The position numbers and the translations under genes were made by a program. The notes under the pieces are model-generated. The model saw only the letters and a list, made by a program, of their open reading frames with translations, did no database searches and had not been told where the DNA came from. A stretch of 64,000 nt of DNA. Source: Posidonia oceanica. Taxonomy: Eukaryota > Streptophyta > Magnoliopsida > Alismatales > Posidoniaceae. Of the stretch, positions 11,357-21,790 are shown one piece after another; positions within the stretch are counted from its first letter, which is position 1; every line of letters begins with the position of its first letter. Where the stretch lies: positions 121,491,001-121,555,000 of the forward strand of contig JAZBRS010000029.1 in the NCBI GenBank assembly GCA_037176725.1, in the 5' to 3' direction.

Positions 11357-11968
11357 CTATAAACGTAAAGCCCCCAAAAGCTCTACACAATTAGCAATAT
11401 CCTCCAGGTTAACTGGAGGCAATGATTGCTGACTTCTAACAAAATTCAAAAAAACCCTAGCCTCAAATGTGTTATCAAACAACAAATCGATTTTAGCACA
11501 AACTTCTGAGAAATTAGTATAGGAATTCCATGTAAGAATACTATTAGCCAATTCAACTTTATCATTTGAACAACTAGAAACAGGAGAAGAGGGTGAGGAG
11601 GGGGAAGAATAATCAGAAGCACAATGTAAGGCCTCATTTCTAAAAGGCCCAAAGGCCAATATTAAATTTTCCATATCAGAAATACCTAGATTTGGCGAAG
11701 GGGGTGGTGCTACATGTTACTAGAATCATAAGATACTTCATCTAGCTCGTCTTCATCCAAAGTGTCAATAGCGGCCAAGACAGTTTTGAGCTTTGCCTTA
11801 TTAATCTTTCGAGATTTGGTTTCTGACTACTCGGATTTCGCATTGTCGAAACCTTGAAATAGTTCATTAGCCGCCTGATTTATAATAGGCTGGGGAATAA
11901 AAGTTGCTACCTCAATAGGGTTTACAGAAGCACAAGGAACAACAGCCTGATGGACATTGGGGGATAGG
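11357..11968 (-). pseudogene. LINE ORF1: C-terminal part
   Basis: Minus-strand coding remnant directly upstream of ORF2; its stop is about 14 bases before the ORF2 ATG, as in plant L1-type LINEs. A 105-codon open stretch (11674-11357) is rich in Ser, Asn and acidic residues and has no recognised domain. Upstream (11968-11680) it is broken. ORF1 proteins bind LINE RNA. The assignment rests on position rather than motifs, together with the more convincing upstream piece at 37301-37908. Confidence 0.55.
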
Positions 11969-12158
11969 TGTAGACACCCCATTCTGACAGCCTGGAAGAT
12001 GGTGGATTCTCCTGCAAACTCCTCGGACCATGGGATAGCCAATCTCACCTAAAACCTCCCAAAAACCTTCACTCTAGCCCACCTAAGCCTTAGCCCAGTT
12101 AACCAAGGCCCAAAGCCCAAAGCAAAGCCCAACTTAGGCCTTTTCCCTCTCAGGCTCG

Positions 12159-12221
12159 TTGGACGCAGGCATGGGCAGCGTCCAACGTTGGACGCGCTCT
12201 GTGCCAGCGTCCAACGTGTCG
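12159..12221. repeat. First double palindrome of LTR A
   Basis: Two adjacent stem-loops built from TTGGACGC and GCGTCCAAC words. The centre reads GCGTCCAACGTTGGACGC, an 18-base perfect palindrome. It lies about 870 bases before the regular series starting at 13031. The same outlying copy occurs in the 3' LTR (30080-30141) and, in reverse, in LTR B (41016-41065). Confidence 0.75.
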
Positions 12222-13030
12222 GGAGTTGCAGCGGCCACCGCCACCTCTGGCTCACCACCTCCGTCCGTCCCACTGCCCATGCCGCACTTACTAGCCGTCC
12301 CCTCACCTCACTACAGCCACCCGCTAGCTGCCAAGCCAAGTAACTCCCTACCACAGCGTCCATTCCTCCGCCGGCGGGTCTTCCGCTCTCACAGCACCCA
12401 CTGCCACCGCCGCTTGCTTCCTGCCACCACCGCGACTTCGGCCACCTCTGGATGAGCCGCACTTACTCCCCTGACATGTGTCGTGGCCTTCCCACTCACA
12501 CCATGCCCTGCCAAGCCTCTGCCGCTGCCTTCTTTCCACCCGAACCCAACAAAACAGCAAGTTCACTACCATTTGCAGCCCACCACATGCATTTGCAAGG
12601 AAATTGGCAGCCTCCCGAACTTTGAGTGAGTCACCACGAGTGCCCCCAAGCTTCTAGCAACCTCTCCCATGCCTCCCTCGCATCCCAGGAGCTCACCGGA
12701 GTTGCCACTGCCGCCTCCTTCCACGCCGACCGGCCAACTGCAAACACCACCTTCCGGTCGCGTTCAGGTGCAATTTCCTTCACCCCTAGCTAGCTTGTGC
12801 ACGTAGTAGTATGCTAGCATAGTTTGCACGCACGCACGCCTCCTTGGTTGGCCAGAAAAGCCTCGGCCGCCGACCACGAGGAGGAGGAGGTGGGTGGAGC
12901 AATCCACCCACCCATTTCTGCCGCCTAACATACCAACATGCTTGTCGTCACTCCCTCTTGCTTCCTAGCAAGTTGGTTGGCGATTTTTGGCCGCCTTGGC
13001 CACTGATCTTGCCTGGGAACCTTCCCGACT

Positions 13031-14506
13031 TGTTGGACGCACTGCCAGGTGCGTCCAACGTTGGACATGCCATTTGGTGGCATCCAATGCCCTTGCAGGC
13101 CAGCTTGTTTATCTTCTTGCTTTGCTTCTATTTTGCTGTGGTTTAAATGCTTTCGTCTGTGGACTGTTGTTACAAGCTTGCTTCCATGCCTTTAGATGCC
13201 ATGCCATATTTAATATAGGGCTTTGATGTGGGTTTGGATCCATTATTGCATGCTTCTGTTTGGCTTTGCTGTTTCCCTGTGTAGGACATTGGAATGCATC
13301 GCGTCCTACGATGGACGCTGGTGTATCCAATGTCCTATGCTTCTGCTTGCTTGCACCTGTTTAAATGTTCAAATCTTGCATATGTTTAAGATGCTTACTT
13401 GATCCATGTATGCGTGCCTTGGTTTAGCTTATTATCAGTAATTTAGATGCATGCTTAAGTGGCTTTTTGGGCTAGTTCTCTACAGCATGGTGTGCCTGCC
13501 TCCTATCTGTGTTGGACACGCATTTTGACTGTGTCCTATGTTGGACGCAGTTCGTTGTTGCGTCCTATTCACATGCTTATCTGCCTTTGCTCTGATGCTT
13601 GCATGATGCTTTATTTTTTCTGGTTTGTTGCTTGATCCATGCAAGCATGTTCATCTCTTGGGTCCTGTGACCATGGCTTCTCGATTTGCAAGGTATTCTA
13701 CTTAGTTTGCATGCAGGTTACCTTTGGATCTGTTCCCAGGGTGTTGGACGCTAATGGTGCTAGCGTCCTACATAGGACGCAGGCGCTGCAACGTCCAACG
13801 CATCTACTGGCCTTATGTTGGTTTCCTTATTTTCTTGCTGCACTATTTTGAATGCTACATCTACATGAGTTACCTTGCATGCTTTCATTCATGCCATCTG
13901 CTTGCTATGCTTTAAATCTTGCTTTGATCGTGGCATGTTTCTCATTTTTGCATCACAGTTTGACTTGCCTGGGTGTAGGATGCTAGAGTTCCCAGCGTCC
14001 TATGTTGGACGCTAGTGGAGCTCACGTCCTACTCCCCAGTTCATCTGCTTGCATCTTGCATCGTATTGTCTGCTTTATTTTGGGTTGTTTGGCTAGCCTA
14101 TGTGCGTGCATGCTGTTCCATGGGTTTTATTTCAATTTCTTGCAGGTTTGCATCGCATTTTTGGCATCTTGCATGTTGCAGTTTGCATGTTTCAGTTGGC
14201 TAAGTGTTGGACACAGAATGCTCTAGCGTCCTATGTTGGACACTGGGTATTCTGGCATCCAACACTCTGCAGCATTTTAAGCCCTGTTTATGCTTGCATC
14301 TTGCTCCTAAATCTTTTCTGATTATTTATCTTGCTTGCCTAACATGTCCTGCATACCTGCCTTTGCCATGTTGCACTTGCATAGCATGCATGCACCTAGA
14401 ATGCATCGATTTCCCAAAATTGCATGCTATTTGCCTCCAGCAAGTGTTGAACGCCCTCTGTTCCTGCGTCTAACATTGGACGTAGGTCATTGCTGCGTCC
14501 AACACT
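13031..14506. repeat. About 232-bp periodic series of double palindromes in LTR A
   Basis: Seven blocks of about 58-60 bases start at about 13031, 13283, 13511, 13742, 13975, 14207 and 14446, so the spacing is about 228-252. Each block has four arms in the order GTTGGACGC, GCGTCCTA, TAGGACGC (or TTGGACGC), GCGTCCAAC, with loops of about 14 bases; every block is thus two stem-loops and also a larger palindrome. The roughly 170 bases between blocks are similar only in places (gcttgatccatg, catgcttg words), so these are either diverged tandem repeats or periodically placed palindromes. Confidence 0.78.
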
Positions 14507-14819
14507 TGCAGTTGGCTGGACTTGGTTTTAAAGCGTCGATTTGGTTTCGCTTGTCGCTTTCTGCGTTTTATTGCCTCCGGTACACGCTATGACACCCGTG
14601 CGTGCTGTTGGACCCCTGTTTTGGCTTTATGCCCCACATCGCCTGTTTTCCCGTGGTTTCTCGCCTCGGACTCGCTTTCCTTTGCATGTCGCTTGCATTG
14701 TATGATTTTGCGCCCCTACTTTTGCTTTCCTTTGCATGTCGCTTCGCATTGCATGGTTTTCATCGCTGTTTTGTTTAACCGCCTGTATTTGCATTAGGAC
14801 AATGATGCTTACTGTCTGT

Positions 14820-15397
14820 AGTTCTTACGAACCAGGGATCACCCAGTTCGGAACACAGGCAGCGCTGCTGAGCTCATAAGCTGCATGTTTACTTTTCCAT
14901 GCATAGCATTCAGGCATTTAGGCATTTAAAGCATTAGGCATGCATAGCATCTATCGCCCTCGGGCGTACAGTTAAAGGCAATCATTGCCGAAATTCCCGC
15001 ATATGCGAGCGAGAAGCCTAGAAAGACCGATTCTCGGACATATCAGGGGTGCCTAACACCTTCCCCGTGTGTAACAGGAGTCCTTGCCATTTCTCTTGGC
15101 CCGCAATGACCATTATGCCCTCATCCTAGGTACGAGTCATAGCACTGCATAGCATTGCATCCTTTTTGCATGGTTTTGCATGTCTTTCATCCATTTCCCT
15201 GGTTTTCCTTGTCTCCCGACTTAATAGACATGGTGGCGACTCTGATTTGTCTTATCTTTCCTTTTTTCCTCTTTTGCCAGCGTTTCCGAGTAGAGTTTCC
15301 TTCCTCGGATTCAGCCGCATATAGTGAACCTATTTCCGATCGGTGCATGCGAGCTTTGGCATCGTGCATGGATGATCCGAATTTCAGGATTACTACA
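14820..15397 (+). other. Conserved 3' module of the Tat-like LTRs
   Basis: This block recurs in all Tat-like LTRs of the window: A 3' (36725-37300), B (38390-37909 and 57000-56482, reversed), C (reversed, about 8905-8560), E (about 1590-1957), F (35120-35670) and G (63280-63884). Landmarks in order are ttcttacgaacc, gcatatgcgagcg, cctaacaccttcccc, ggcccgtaatgacc, tctcccgac, ggtggcgactct and, in A, F and G, the end TACTACA. It probably covers the end of R plus U5, but this is inferred from position alone. Confidence 0.7.
15234..15243 (+). other. Primer-binding-site-like decamer inside LTR A
   Basis: TGGCGACTCT here is identical to the first ten bases of the real primer-binding site at 15399. 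Related forms are at the same place in each Tat-like LTR: about 1844 (E), 35510 (F), 63713 (G) and, reversed, 8716 (C), 38020 and 56590 (B). Confidence 0.7.
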
Positions 15398-15398
15398 G

Positions 15399-15416
15399 TG
15401 GCGACTCTGCTGGGGA
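15399..15416 (+). other. Primer-binding site of element A
   Basis: TGGCGACTCTGCTGGGGA, one base after the LTR end. It starts with TGG and would pair with a tRNA CCA end, probably an arginine tRNA as known for Ogre/Tat elements; the exact tRNA is not verified. Confidence 0.85.
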
Positions 15417-16484
15417 GCTAGACTCCGGCTTTCGCTTCTGGCTTTCTCGCCCGCTTGGGTTTCGCGCTTTGCTTGCCTTGTGCTTTTTGCATGCCTTGCT
15501 TGTTCACTTTGCTTGCTTTGTTTTGCACAATTGCTACGCCACTACACATGTACATGCCATGCATTCTTGCTTTTGATATGATAAGTGTTTTCCTTTCACT
15601 ATCATGTCCACGACACTAGCACATACCATGCACATGCCTTTTGCAATGATTTGTGTTGCTTGCTTGCCATGATTGGGTGATTTTATTCCCCTTTTGCAAT
15701 AAGCCTAAGGACAATTAGAGACTGATTGCTTTCCCCACGGCTAACTAAAAATGGCAAGTAAAAATCAACTCTAAGAGCAACTAGAGACCGCAACACACCT
15801 GCATCCCCTTGGAGTTAATAAAACGTGCAAGATTAAAAAAAAAAAAAACTCTTAGCATTTGCATAAAGCATCATATAGGGCATGCATCTTCTCATCTGAG
15901 TCCACCTACAGTCTGAGAAGGACAGTCCCGGCCTCTTGCCCCACTGCTTTGGCATGGCGCAAGTCAGTTGGTCTATCCCCCCTTGTCAGGGGTCGTGTCG
16001 ATGCTAGTGGAGGGTACCACCCATGCTTTTGGCAGGGTCAAGGCCACCAACGCACCACCCCGTCACTGCTTGAGCTCTGGCCAGGATTTAGACGGGGACT
16101 TACTTTTTCTAGCCTGAGTCGGTGACCCGTACACCCGTGAGTGTTCGAAGTATACTGCCTACTAGGACACACTAGATTGGTGAGGGAGAGCATGCTAGAT
16201 AGCATATCATGTGCATGAGTGCATTCATGCCACATTAAAGCATTCGCATTTTACTTTCAAGTTCTAACCCTTGTCTTTGCTTGCATTGCCTTGTCATTTC
16301 AGAGAGGTCAGTGAGCGAGTTCCTTAGCTGGAGCTCGAGTTCTTTCTCTTACTGACGCCCCTATCGCGACACCTGTTCCCGACCATCCTCTTCCGAGCTA
16401 TTCGCCTTTGCGATAATAACTCTTCGTAGGATTCATCCTCTTGCTTTTTGCCGCAGCCCTGTTCTCACTCGCTCGCCGTCAGCA
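15417..16484 (+). other. Leader (5' untranslated) of element A
   Basis: About 1.07 kb of non-coding sequence between primer-binding site and gag. It contains a run of A near 15835-15848 and the block gagtccacctacagtctgagaagg (about 15897-15920) shared in reverse with the leaders of B and C. There is no long ORF, so the extra gag-upstream ORF that defines Ogre in the strict sense is absent. Confidence 0.75.
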
Positions 16485-18270
16485 ATGGCCCAGTTTGCTG
16501 GTGAGTCCCAGACTCCTATTGCCTCGGAGGGGATTTCCGTCTCGGTTCCTCCGACTCTCGCTTTGGCTCCCTCTGTACTAGTGCCTCCCCCTCTGGTACA
16601 GGTGCCTCCCTTTTATTCTGTGGGGCAGTGGTAGACTTTGCCAGACCCGGTCGCCGAGTCTATCTTGGTGTCCGCCACCCGTGTTCCAGAGGCGCCACTG
16701 ACTCCTCTCTCCCAGGGTTATGTCACTTTTGACATCCACCCTGCTGCGGCGACTTCCACCTTAGGACCTCTGCCCCTTGGACAGTCTGCGTCCCGACCAC
16801 TTGACTCTGGTCTCCCGCTGGCACTGCATTTCAACGTCCCCACTAACGGGTCCCCTAAGGCGCAGTACCAGCAGTTGATGGAGGCTGCCTAGAAACTGCA
16901 GGACATGACTCTATCTCTTTGCCCTTCCTTCACTCCTGCTGGTCCCGAGGCTCCTCTGCGGCCTGCTCTTGCTTCTCAAGCATTCCCTTCTGGACTCCCG
17001 CCTAGACTAGCGCACCAGCTACCCACTGCTCCGGTGATGGGGGCTCAGCTTCCGCCTCCTGCATTTGCACAGCACACTGCACAGCATATTCCTCCGCCAC
17101 CTGGTGGCCAGTCTTTCAGGCTGGTTAGAGCGCAGTACCCCCCCCCCCGCCTGGCACTATGCTGGTGCAGCAACTGTCGCTCCAGCACTCTGCATCACCC
17201 ACTGCACAGCATGCTATCTACTCTTACCCCCTGCATTCGCAAACCCCTACCCTAGCATGCATTCTGGCACACACGACACATATGCACAGATACGTCGCCC
17301 ATCATGTCGCTCCACCAAGCAACGCGATGGTGGATCCGGAGGAGCACCCAGGTGTGACCCTTTCAGTGTATGTGGCCCCTACCCCTGCTGCTCCATCCCC
17401 TTTGGCGGCAACTCCAGAGTCCAATGACGACAGGTTCGCCGTTCTGGAGAAGGCACTTCGTCAAGTGCTGGGCACAGACCTCCAGTCCTACCAGTTCCAG
17501 GACCTCTGCTACTTCCCAGAGGCGGTGCTCCCACCGAAGTTTCGCATCTTGGTCTTTGACAAATACAATGGTAGAGGCTGTTCAATTGCACATCTGAAGG
17601 CATACTGCGGAGATCTCGCTCAGCTCCAGGCTGACGAGAGGTTGCTAATCCGCTTATTCTAGAAAAGTCTGACCGGCCCCACGCTCAAGTGGTTCACCTC
17701 GCTTGACATGGCCGCCATCAAGACGTGGAACGACCTTAGCCAGGCGTTCCTGGGACAATACTCCTTCAACCTCGACCTGGTCCCAAAGTGCGCGGACCTA
17801 GTCGCAACAAAACAGAATCCCGGTGAGCCGTTTGGGGAGTATGTCAGCCGCTGGCGCGTCCTTGCCTCACAGGTTCGAGATGGACCCTCTGATGAGGTGT
17901 CCCTTGAGATTGTGATCGGAGGTGCACAGCCATCTACCGGGGCTCTACTCAGCATTCAACCTGTCACAACCTTTGCAGCATTGATTCGGGCTGGCACCTG
18001 TGTAGAGAGTTCGCTACGGAGTGACAACTTCCCGGCACTCTCTGCATTTGCCAAGCAGGCCACCATCAGTAATAGCAGCAACAGCAGTAGCAGCAGCAAC
18101 ACTAGCAACAACAATAGCGGTAGTAGCAGCAGCTGTCCTAGGAAGAAGGACTCGCCGAAGACCACCGTTGCATACGTCGACCCTTCGCCCGCGCCTGTTC
18201 TTCTGGTGGTTCGGCCTCCCCCGAATCAAATAGTGTATGCACCAGCACCTAGGGCACCCTCCACACCATA
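16485..18270 (+). pseudogene. Gag of element A
   Basis: The likely start is the ATG at 16485 (MAQFAGESQTP). The N-terminal half is Pro/Ala/Ser-rich and low in complexity. The gag domain lies at about 17540-17970: LKAYCGDLAQLQADERLL, LKWFTSLDMA, TWNDLSQAFLGQYSF, FGEYVSRWRVLASQV, typical of Tat-type gag. The C-terminus is a Ser/Asn tract encoded by an AGC/AAC repeat (about 18065-18140). Breaks are TAG near 16632, TAG near 16890, a C run (about 17139-17147) that shifts frame, and TAG at 17660 where B has Gln. No zinc knuckle of the CX2CX4HX4C type is seen. It would form the particle. Confidence 0.87.
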
Positions 18271-19328
18271 AATTACTATCACCACCCAACCGGTCTATCC
18301 TGCCGCACCGATCCGGTAAGGGCAGCACAAGGGTAGAGGCGACAATTCAGAGAGCGGTGTCAATTCACCCCACTGGTGAAACCGCTTAGTGTCATCCTCC
18401 CCAAGGTCGCGCCATATCTGAGGTTTCCTGATGTTCGCCCACTGCCAAATCCACTTCCGCATTGGCATAAGGTGAATCTTTTTCGCGACTTTCATCGAGT
18501 CGTAGGGCACTCGACGAATAGTTGCCTCACTTTGCGGGACGCCGTACAGAGCCTGATCGAATCGGGAACGATTACGATCCACACGCACGAGGCATCCACT
18601 TCTGCACCTCCATCAGCATCTACCCCTGCATTAGCATTAGCATCTCCCCATTCCAGCATCGTCCACCAGCCTCTGCCGAAGCATTCCAACCCGGAAGGCA
18701 CGGGGACCTTGGGAATTCATTCTCTCTTCCCTTCTGGGCCTGCCACGTCTGTGGTAGACCACTCTCAGCTTATCGATGATATTTCTGAGCCCTTTCCTCT
18801 CTCCCTTTACCGTGCGGCGGTTGCTGGCTCTGACTGGGGGATTCATACGATCCAACCGCTTGCCAGGCCGGAGCGCTCTACCATGCGCCCTACCATGCAT
18901 CCTCAGGCTCCTGCCCCTATTCACCTTCAGGCTAGACCTCAGACCCAAGCCCCTGCCTCCCTCTTAGGTAGACCCCCGTCAGGACCCCCTGTTCGCCTAC
19001 TAGCTAGGTCTCAACCAGGGCCCTCCTCACCTTCCCAGCAGCATCACCCTTTTCCCCATCGCCCAGCAATTGCCCCTGTAGCCCCTCTTGTGCTCGCAGC
19101 ACATCGCCCTACAACTACGCCACGAAAACGTGTGCGGAAGACACGCGAATGGGGAGGGTCTACAAGCCCGCAGCACTGGTGGTAAGGCCCAGCCGTCCAA
19201 CACCCGTTGTACCTCCACCAGCAAGCCAACCTGCAGCACCTCCAGCATTAGGCCAACCCCCTACACCTACCGCAGCAGAGCCTACCCCCAAAGCATCCCC
19301 TCCTACCACCAAAAAGAGTCAACCCAAG
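18271..19328 (+). pseudogene. Gag-protease linker with FHxxxGHxTxxC motif (element A)
   Basis: Polyprotein segment between the gag domain and protease. Around 18478-18580 it reads FRDFHRVVGHSTNSC followed by LRDAVQSLIESGTI, a zinc-binding-like motif found at this place in Tat-group polyproteins. In A the first Cys of the motif is not present (FRDFH, against FCDFH in element B). The rest is Pro/Gln/Ala-rich, probably unstructured. Frames open and close several times, for example a stop at 19186. Confidence 0.65.
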
Positions 19329-20418
19329 GCTGACATTACCTCCCAGCTTAAGAAGATTAGGGCAGACATTTCCATTTGGGACCTCATACACTCATCCTCT
19401 GAACACCGTGAGGCTTTTCTCTGCGTGTTCCAAGCAGCCCATGTGTCCCAAGCTATAGAACCTGCAGCTTCGGAAAGCATGGTAGGCGTGATCGCTGAGC
19501 CCTAGGTCATCTCTTTCACGAGCGATGAGCTACCTCCGGCGGGGATTAATCACAACCAGCCCCTGTTCGTCATGGTGCAATTCAAAAACTTCCACATTCC
19601 CCTATTGCTGGTTGATAATGAATCAGGCCATAACGTCTGTCCCTTGCGCACAGCAACCAGGCTCGGATTCAAAGCCGAGGATATCACTCCAGCGATAAAG
19701 GGAATGACAGCTTTTGATAATACCCACCATGACTCCCTAGGGATTCTGATTATTCCTCTCACCATTGGCATCGTCGTATTCAATGTAGAATTCTACATTG
19801 TCGACTTGGAGCCCAATTTCAATCTTCTGCTTGGGCGTCCTTGGTTACATAAGCATCAGGTCATCCCCTCGACCCTCCACCGCATAATCAAGTTTCGCCG
19901 CGGTGACGATATTATCGTTGTCATGGCAGAAAACTTTGAGAATGAGCGGATCGAGGCGGTTGCTCCCATCTCTTCGCAGACTGTCCCTTTTGACCCTGAG
20001 CTTTCAGATGCTTTATATCGCGTTAATCGGTGTGAGCTGGTTAACTTTATTCCTGATCTTGAACACGTCAACTTCTTGGCCGTTCACAGCAACCCCTTCT
20101 GGATGGTCGAAAACGTCTGTCACAGGTGGGGCTATGTTAAGGGAACACCGCTCGGGCAATACAGCTAGGGATTCGCTGAGCCGATCAGAGCAGCAGAGCG
20201 AAGAGACTCCGAAGGTCTCAGATACGACCTGCAGCCAAAGAATCAGAGGATGGCCATCCCTCGGGACCTCACTAACTTTACCAGTGCAGGTTCCCTTGAT
20301 TCAAGCAACAGTGAAGCCGCAGCACAGCAAGTATCATGCCCGAGCTCTCCGCTGCCGACAGCAGAGTGGGTCTGCATTGAGGACTACTACTCGGATGAGG
20401 AGCAGTCTGGCATAGTTG
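19329..20418 (+). pseudogene. Protease region of element A
   Basis: It opens with a helical segment (KKIRADISIWDLIHSSSEHR) conserved before Tat-type proteases. The aspartic protease then follows: LLVDNESGHNVCPLR near 19608 (active-site Asp kept), and LLLGRPWLHKHQVIPSTLH near 19830 (flap/C-terminal signature). The homologous piece in B is a single open stretch (52413-51328), which lets breaks in A be placed: TAG at 19503 where B has Gln, TAG at 20166 where B has Gln, then a frameshift. The role is polyprotein cleavage. B reads DNGSG where A has DNESG next to the catalytic Asp. Confidence 0.8.
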
Positions 20419-21790
20419 AAGCAGCCCCAACCAGTAGTGAGACTCAGCTTAGCGCAGCAACATCTCGGTCGGTTTGTCTAGCACTCACTGACACAACAAC
20501 AGAATTAGCAGGCCCTGTGGTAGGATTGACAATCTCTCCTCTTTCTGCAGTTTCACCAGCATCACAGACAGCCATAGCAGCAGCTCCGGGGTCAGGAGCA
20601 CGCGTCAGGCACTATTCAGCAGTCCGCTTGTGGCCGCAGCCACACTAGCATGGAAGTCACCTTTTCCGACAGTGCAGTCAGTCGGATCAGACGGCAGCGT
20701 GACTCGGCCCGCTTCATTGATGATGCCACAAGCAGGCCAGGCGACTCTATCAGGCACACAGTTGTCAGCTTCAACAGATCCCGCTTTGTAGAGGATCCCT
20801 GCCGCCGCTACAAGGAGACAACCACCATCACCCATGGGCACCGACACTTTGTCCCCCAGCATAGCTGTCCAGCCATCGGCCCTCCGGAGGAGCACTTTTG
20901 CCTCCCCTCCAGCAGCAGCAATGACCCTGGCAGCATACCCACCAGCAGCACACCTAGTAGTCGGCCCAGAGCCATAAGCCACCACCGCCTATTACGTCGA
21001 CTCACCCTCGGATGAGGAGGGAGGAGCGGCTGTGGAGGCTCAGGTTGACTTCATGATGGAGGACTTGGAGCGACTGTTCCAAGAGCAGCTTGTGTCCCTA
21101 GCAGAGGACATTGCAGAGCATCAGGCAACGAGGAAAGGGAAAGCCGTGGTCACGGATCCCTCCCTGCAGGAAGATCACGCCTCTATCATGGTCCTAGAGG
21201 AAGATCTAGTAGCAACAGCACTCATTAGACCAGATGAGCTAATCACCCTACAGCTAGGGGGTGGGTCTAGATGGTTTGTGCAACGCATGCCCCACTCGAG
21301 CAGCGTAGCAAGTGACAGTACACAGATCAGCCGCCAGCCTGACATATTCCCCGCAAGCACATTAGAATATGCGGAGGAAGCATCAGCATCAAAAGCAGCA
21401 GCACCAGCATTACCCGCATCAGCAGCACTCGCAGCATCAGCACCAGCATAGCAAGCATCAACACCCGCAACACAGCAAGCATCAACACTCGCAGCACAGC
21501 AAGCATCAGCACCCGCAACAGTAGCATCAGCATCAGCACAAGCAGCACTCGCACAGGCAGCAACAACACAGTCAGCAACCGCACGATCAGCAGTAGCACA
21601 GTCAACAGGAACAGCACAGGCAGCAGCACAGATCACAGTACAGATAGTAACAGCAAAGTTAGCAGAGTCAGCGGCAGCAGTAGAGCAGGCAGAGGAGATT
21701 GCCAAGACAGAGGTCGCGCACTGTGGATACAGAAACACTCGGGTAAGCGTGACCATCCTGAAGCGTCACCAAGGCTAAGTAGCGGAACAT
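20419..21790 (+). pseudogene. Variable protease-reverse transcriptase linker of element A
   Basis: About 1.4 kb with discontinuous open frames and little similarity to known domains. A short segment near 21030-21300 (EDLERLFQEQLV, IMVLEEDL, SRWFVQRMP) has a clear counterpart in B near 50540-50370, so this was coding. In Ogre elements an intron lies between protease and reverse transcriptase. I cannot identify splice sites here, so whether this stretch is translated, spliced or both is open. Confidence 0.5.
21360..21625 (+). repeat. GCA/CAN-rich low-complexity repeat in element A linker
   Basis: Degenerate trinucleotide repeat (agcatcagcaccagcacaa-like) encoding Ala/Ser/Gln/Thr runs in the sense frame. 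Its antisense frames look like Leu-rich peptides but are shadows of the repeat. B does not keep it at the same length, so it has expanded in A. Confidence 0.7.

Larger units (their letters stand above)
10706..11968 (-). mobile_element. LINE fragment (3' side), split from 37301-37908 by element A
   Basis: Minus-strand non-LTR retrotransposon sequence: end of ORF1, a short gap, then the start of ORF2 with its endonuclease. It is cut on the left by element C and on the right by element A. Its continuation toward the 5' end resumes at 37301, beyond element A. The two flanks of A carry ATAGG (11964-11968) and ATGGG (37301-37305), a target duplication with one later substitution. Confidence 0.82.
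11969..15397 (+). repeat. 5' LTR of element A (3429 bp)
   Basis: The LTR runs from TGTAGACACC at 11969 to TACTACA at 15397, with the primer-binding site starting two bases later. It matches the split 3' LTR (29891-37300) throughout. The promoter and polyadenylation signals should be here, but I cannot place them by eye. It contains the palindrome series described separately and the 3' module common to all Tat-like LTRs in the window. Open frames in it are not real genes. Confidence 0.92.

Noticed and set aside
11969..12100. Possibility that A is two separate solo LTRs flanking unrelated sequence
   Set aside because: A primer-binding site, gag-to-integrase order and polypurine region lie between them, and the flanks carry near-identical 5-base duplications.
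17139..17147. Programmed frameshift at the C run in gag of A
   Set aside because: The matching part of B has no such run and other breaks nearby are clearly decay, so slippage or mutation is more likely.
21327..21629. Antisense Leu-rich frame that looks like membrane helices
   Set aside because: It is the complement of the GCA/CAN repeat in the sense linker of element A.
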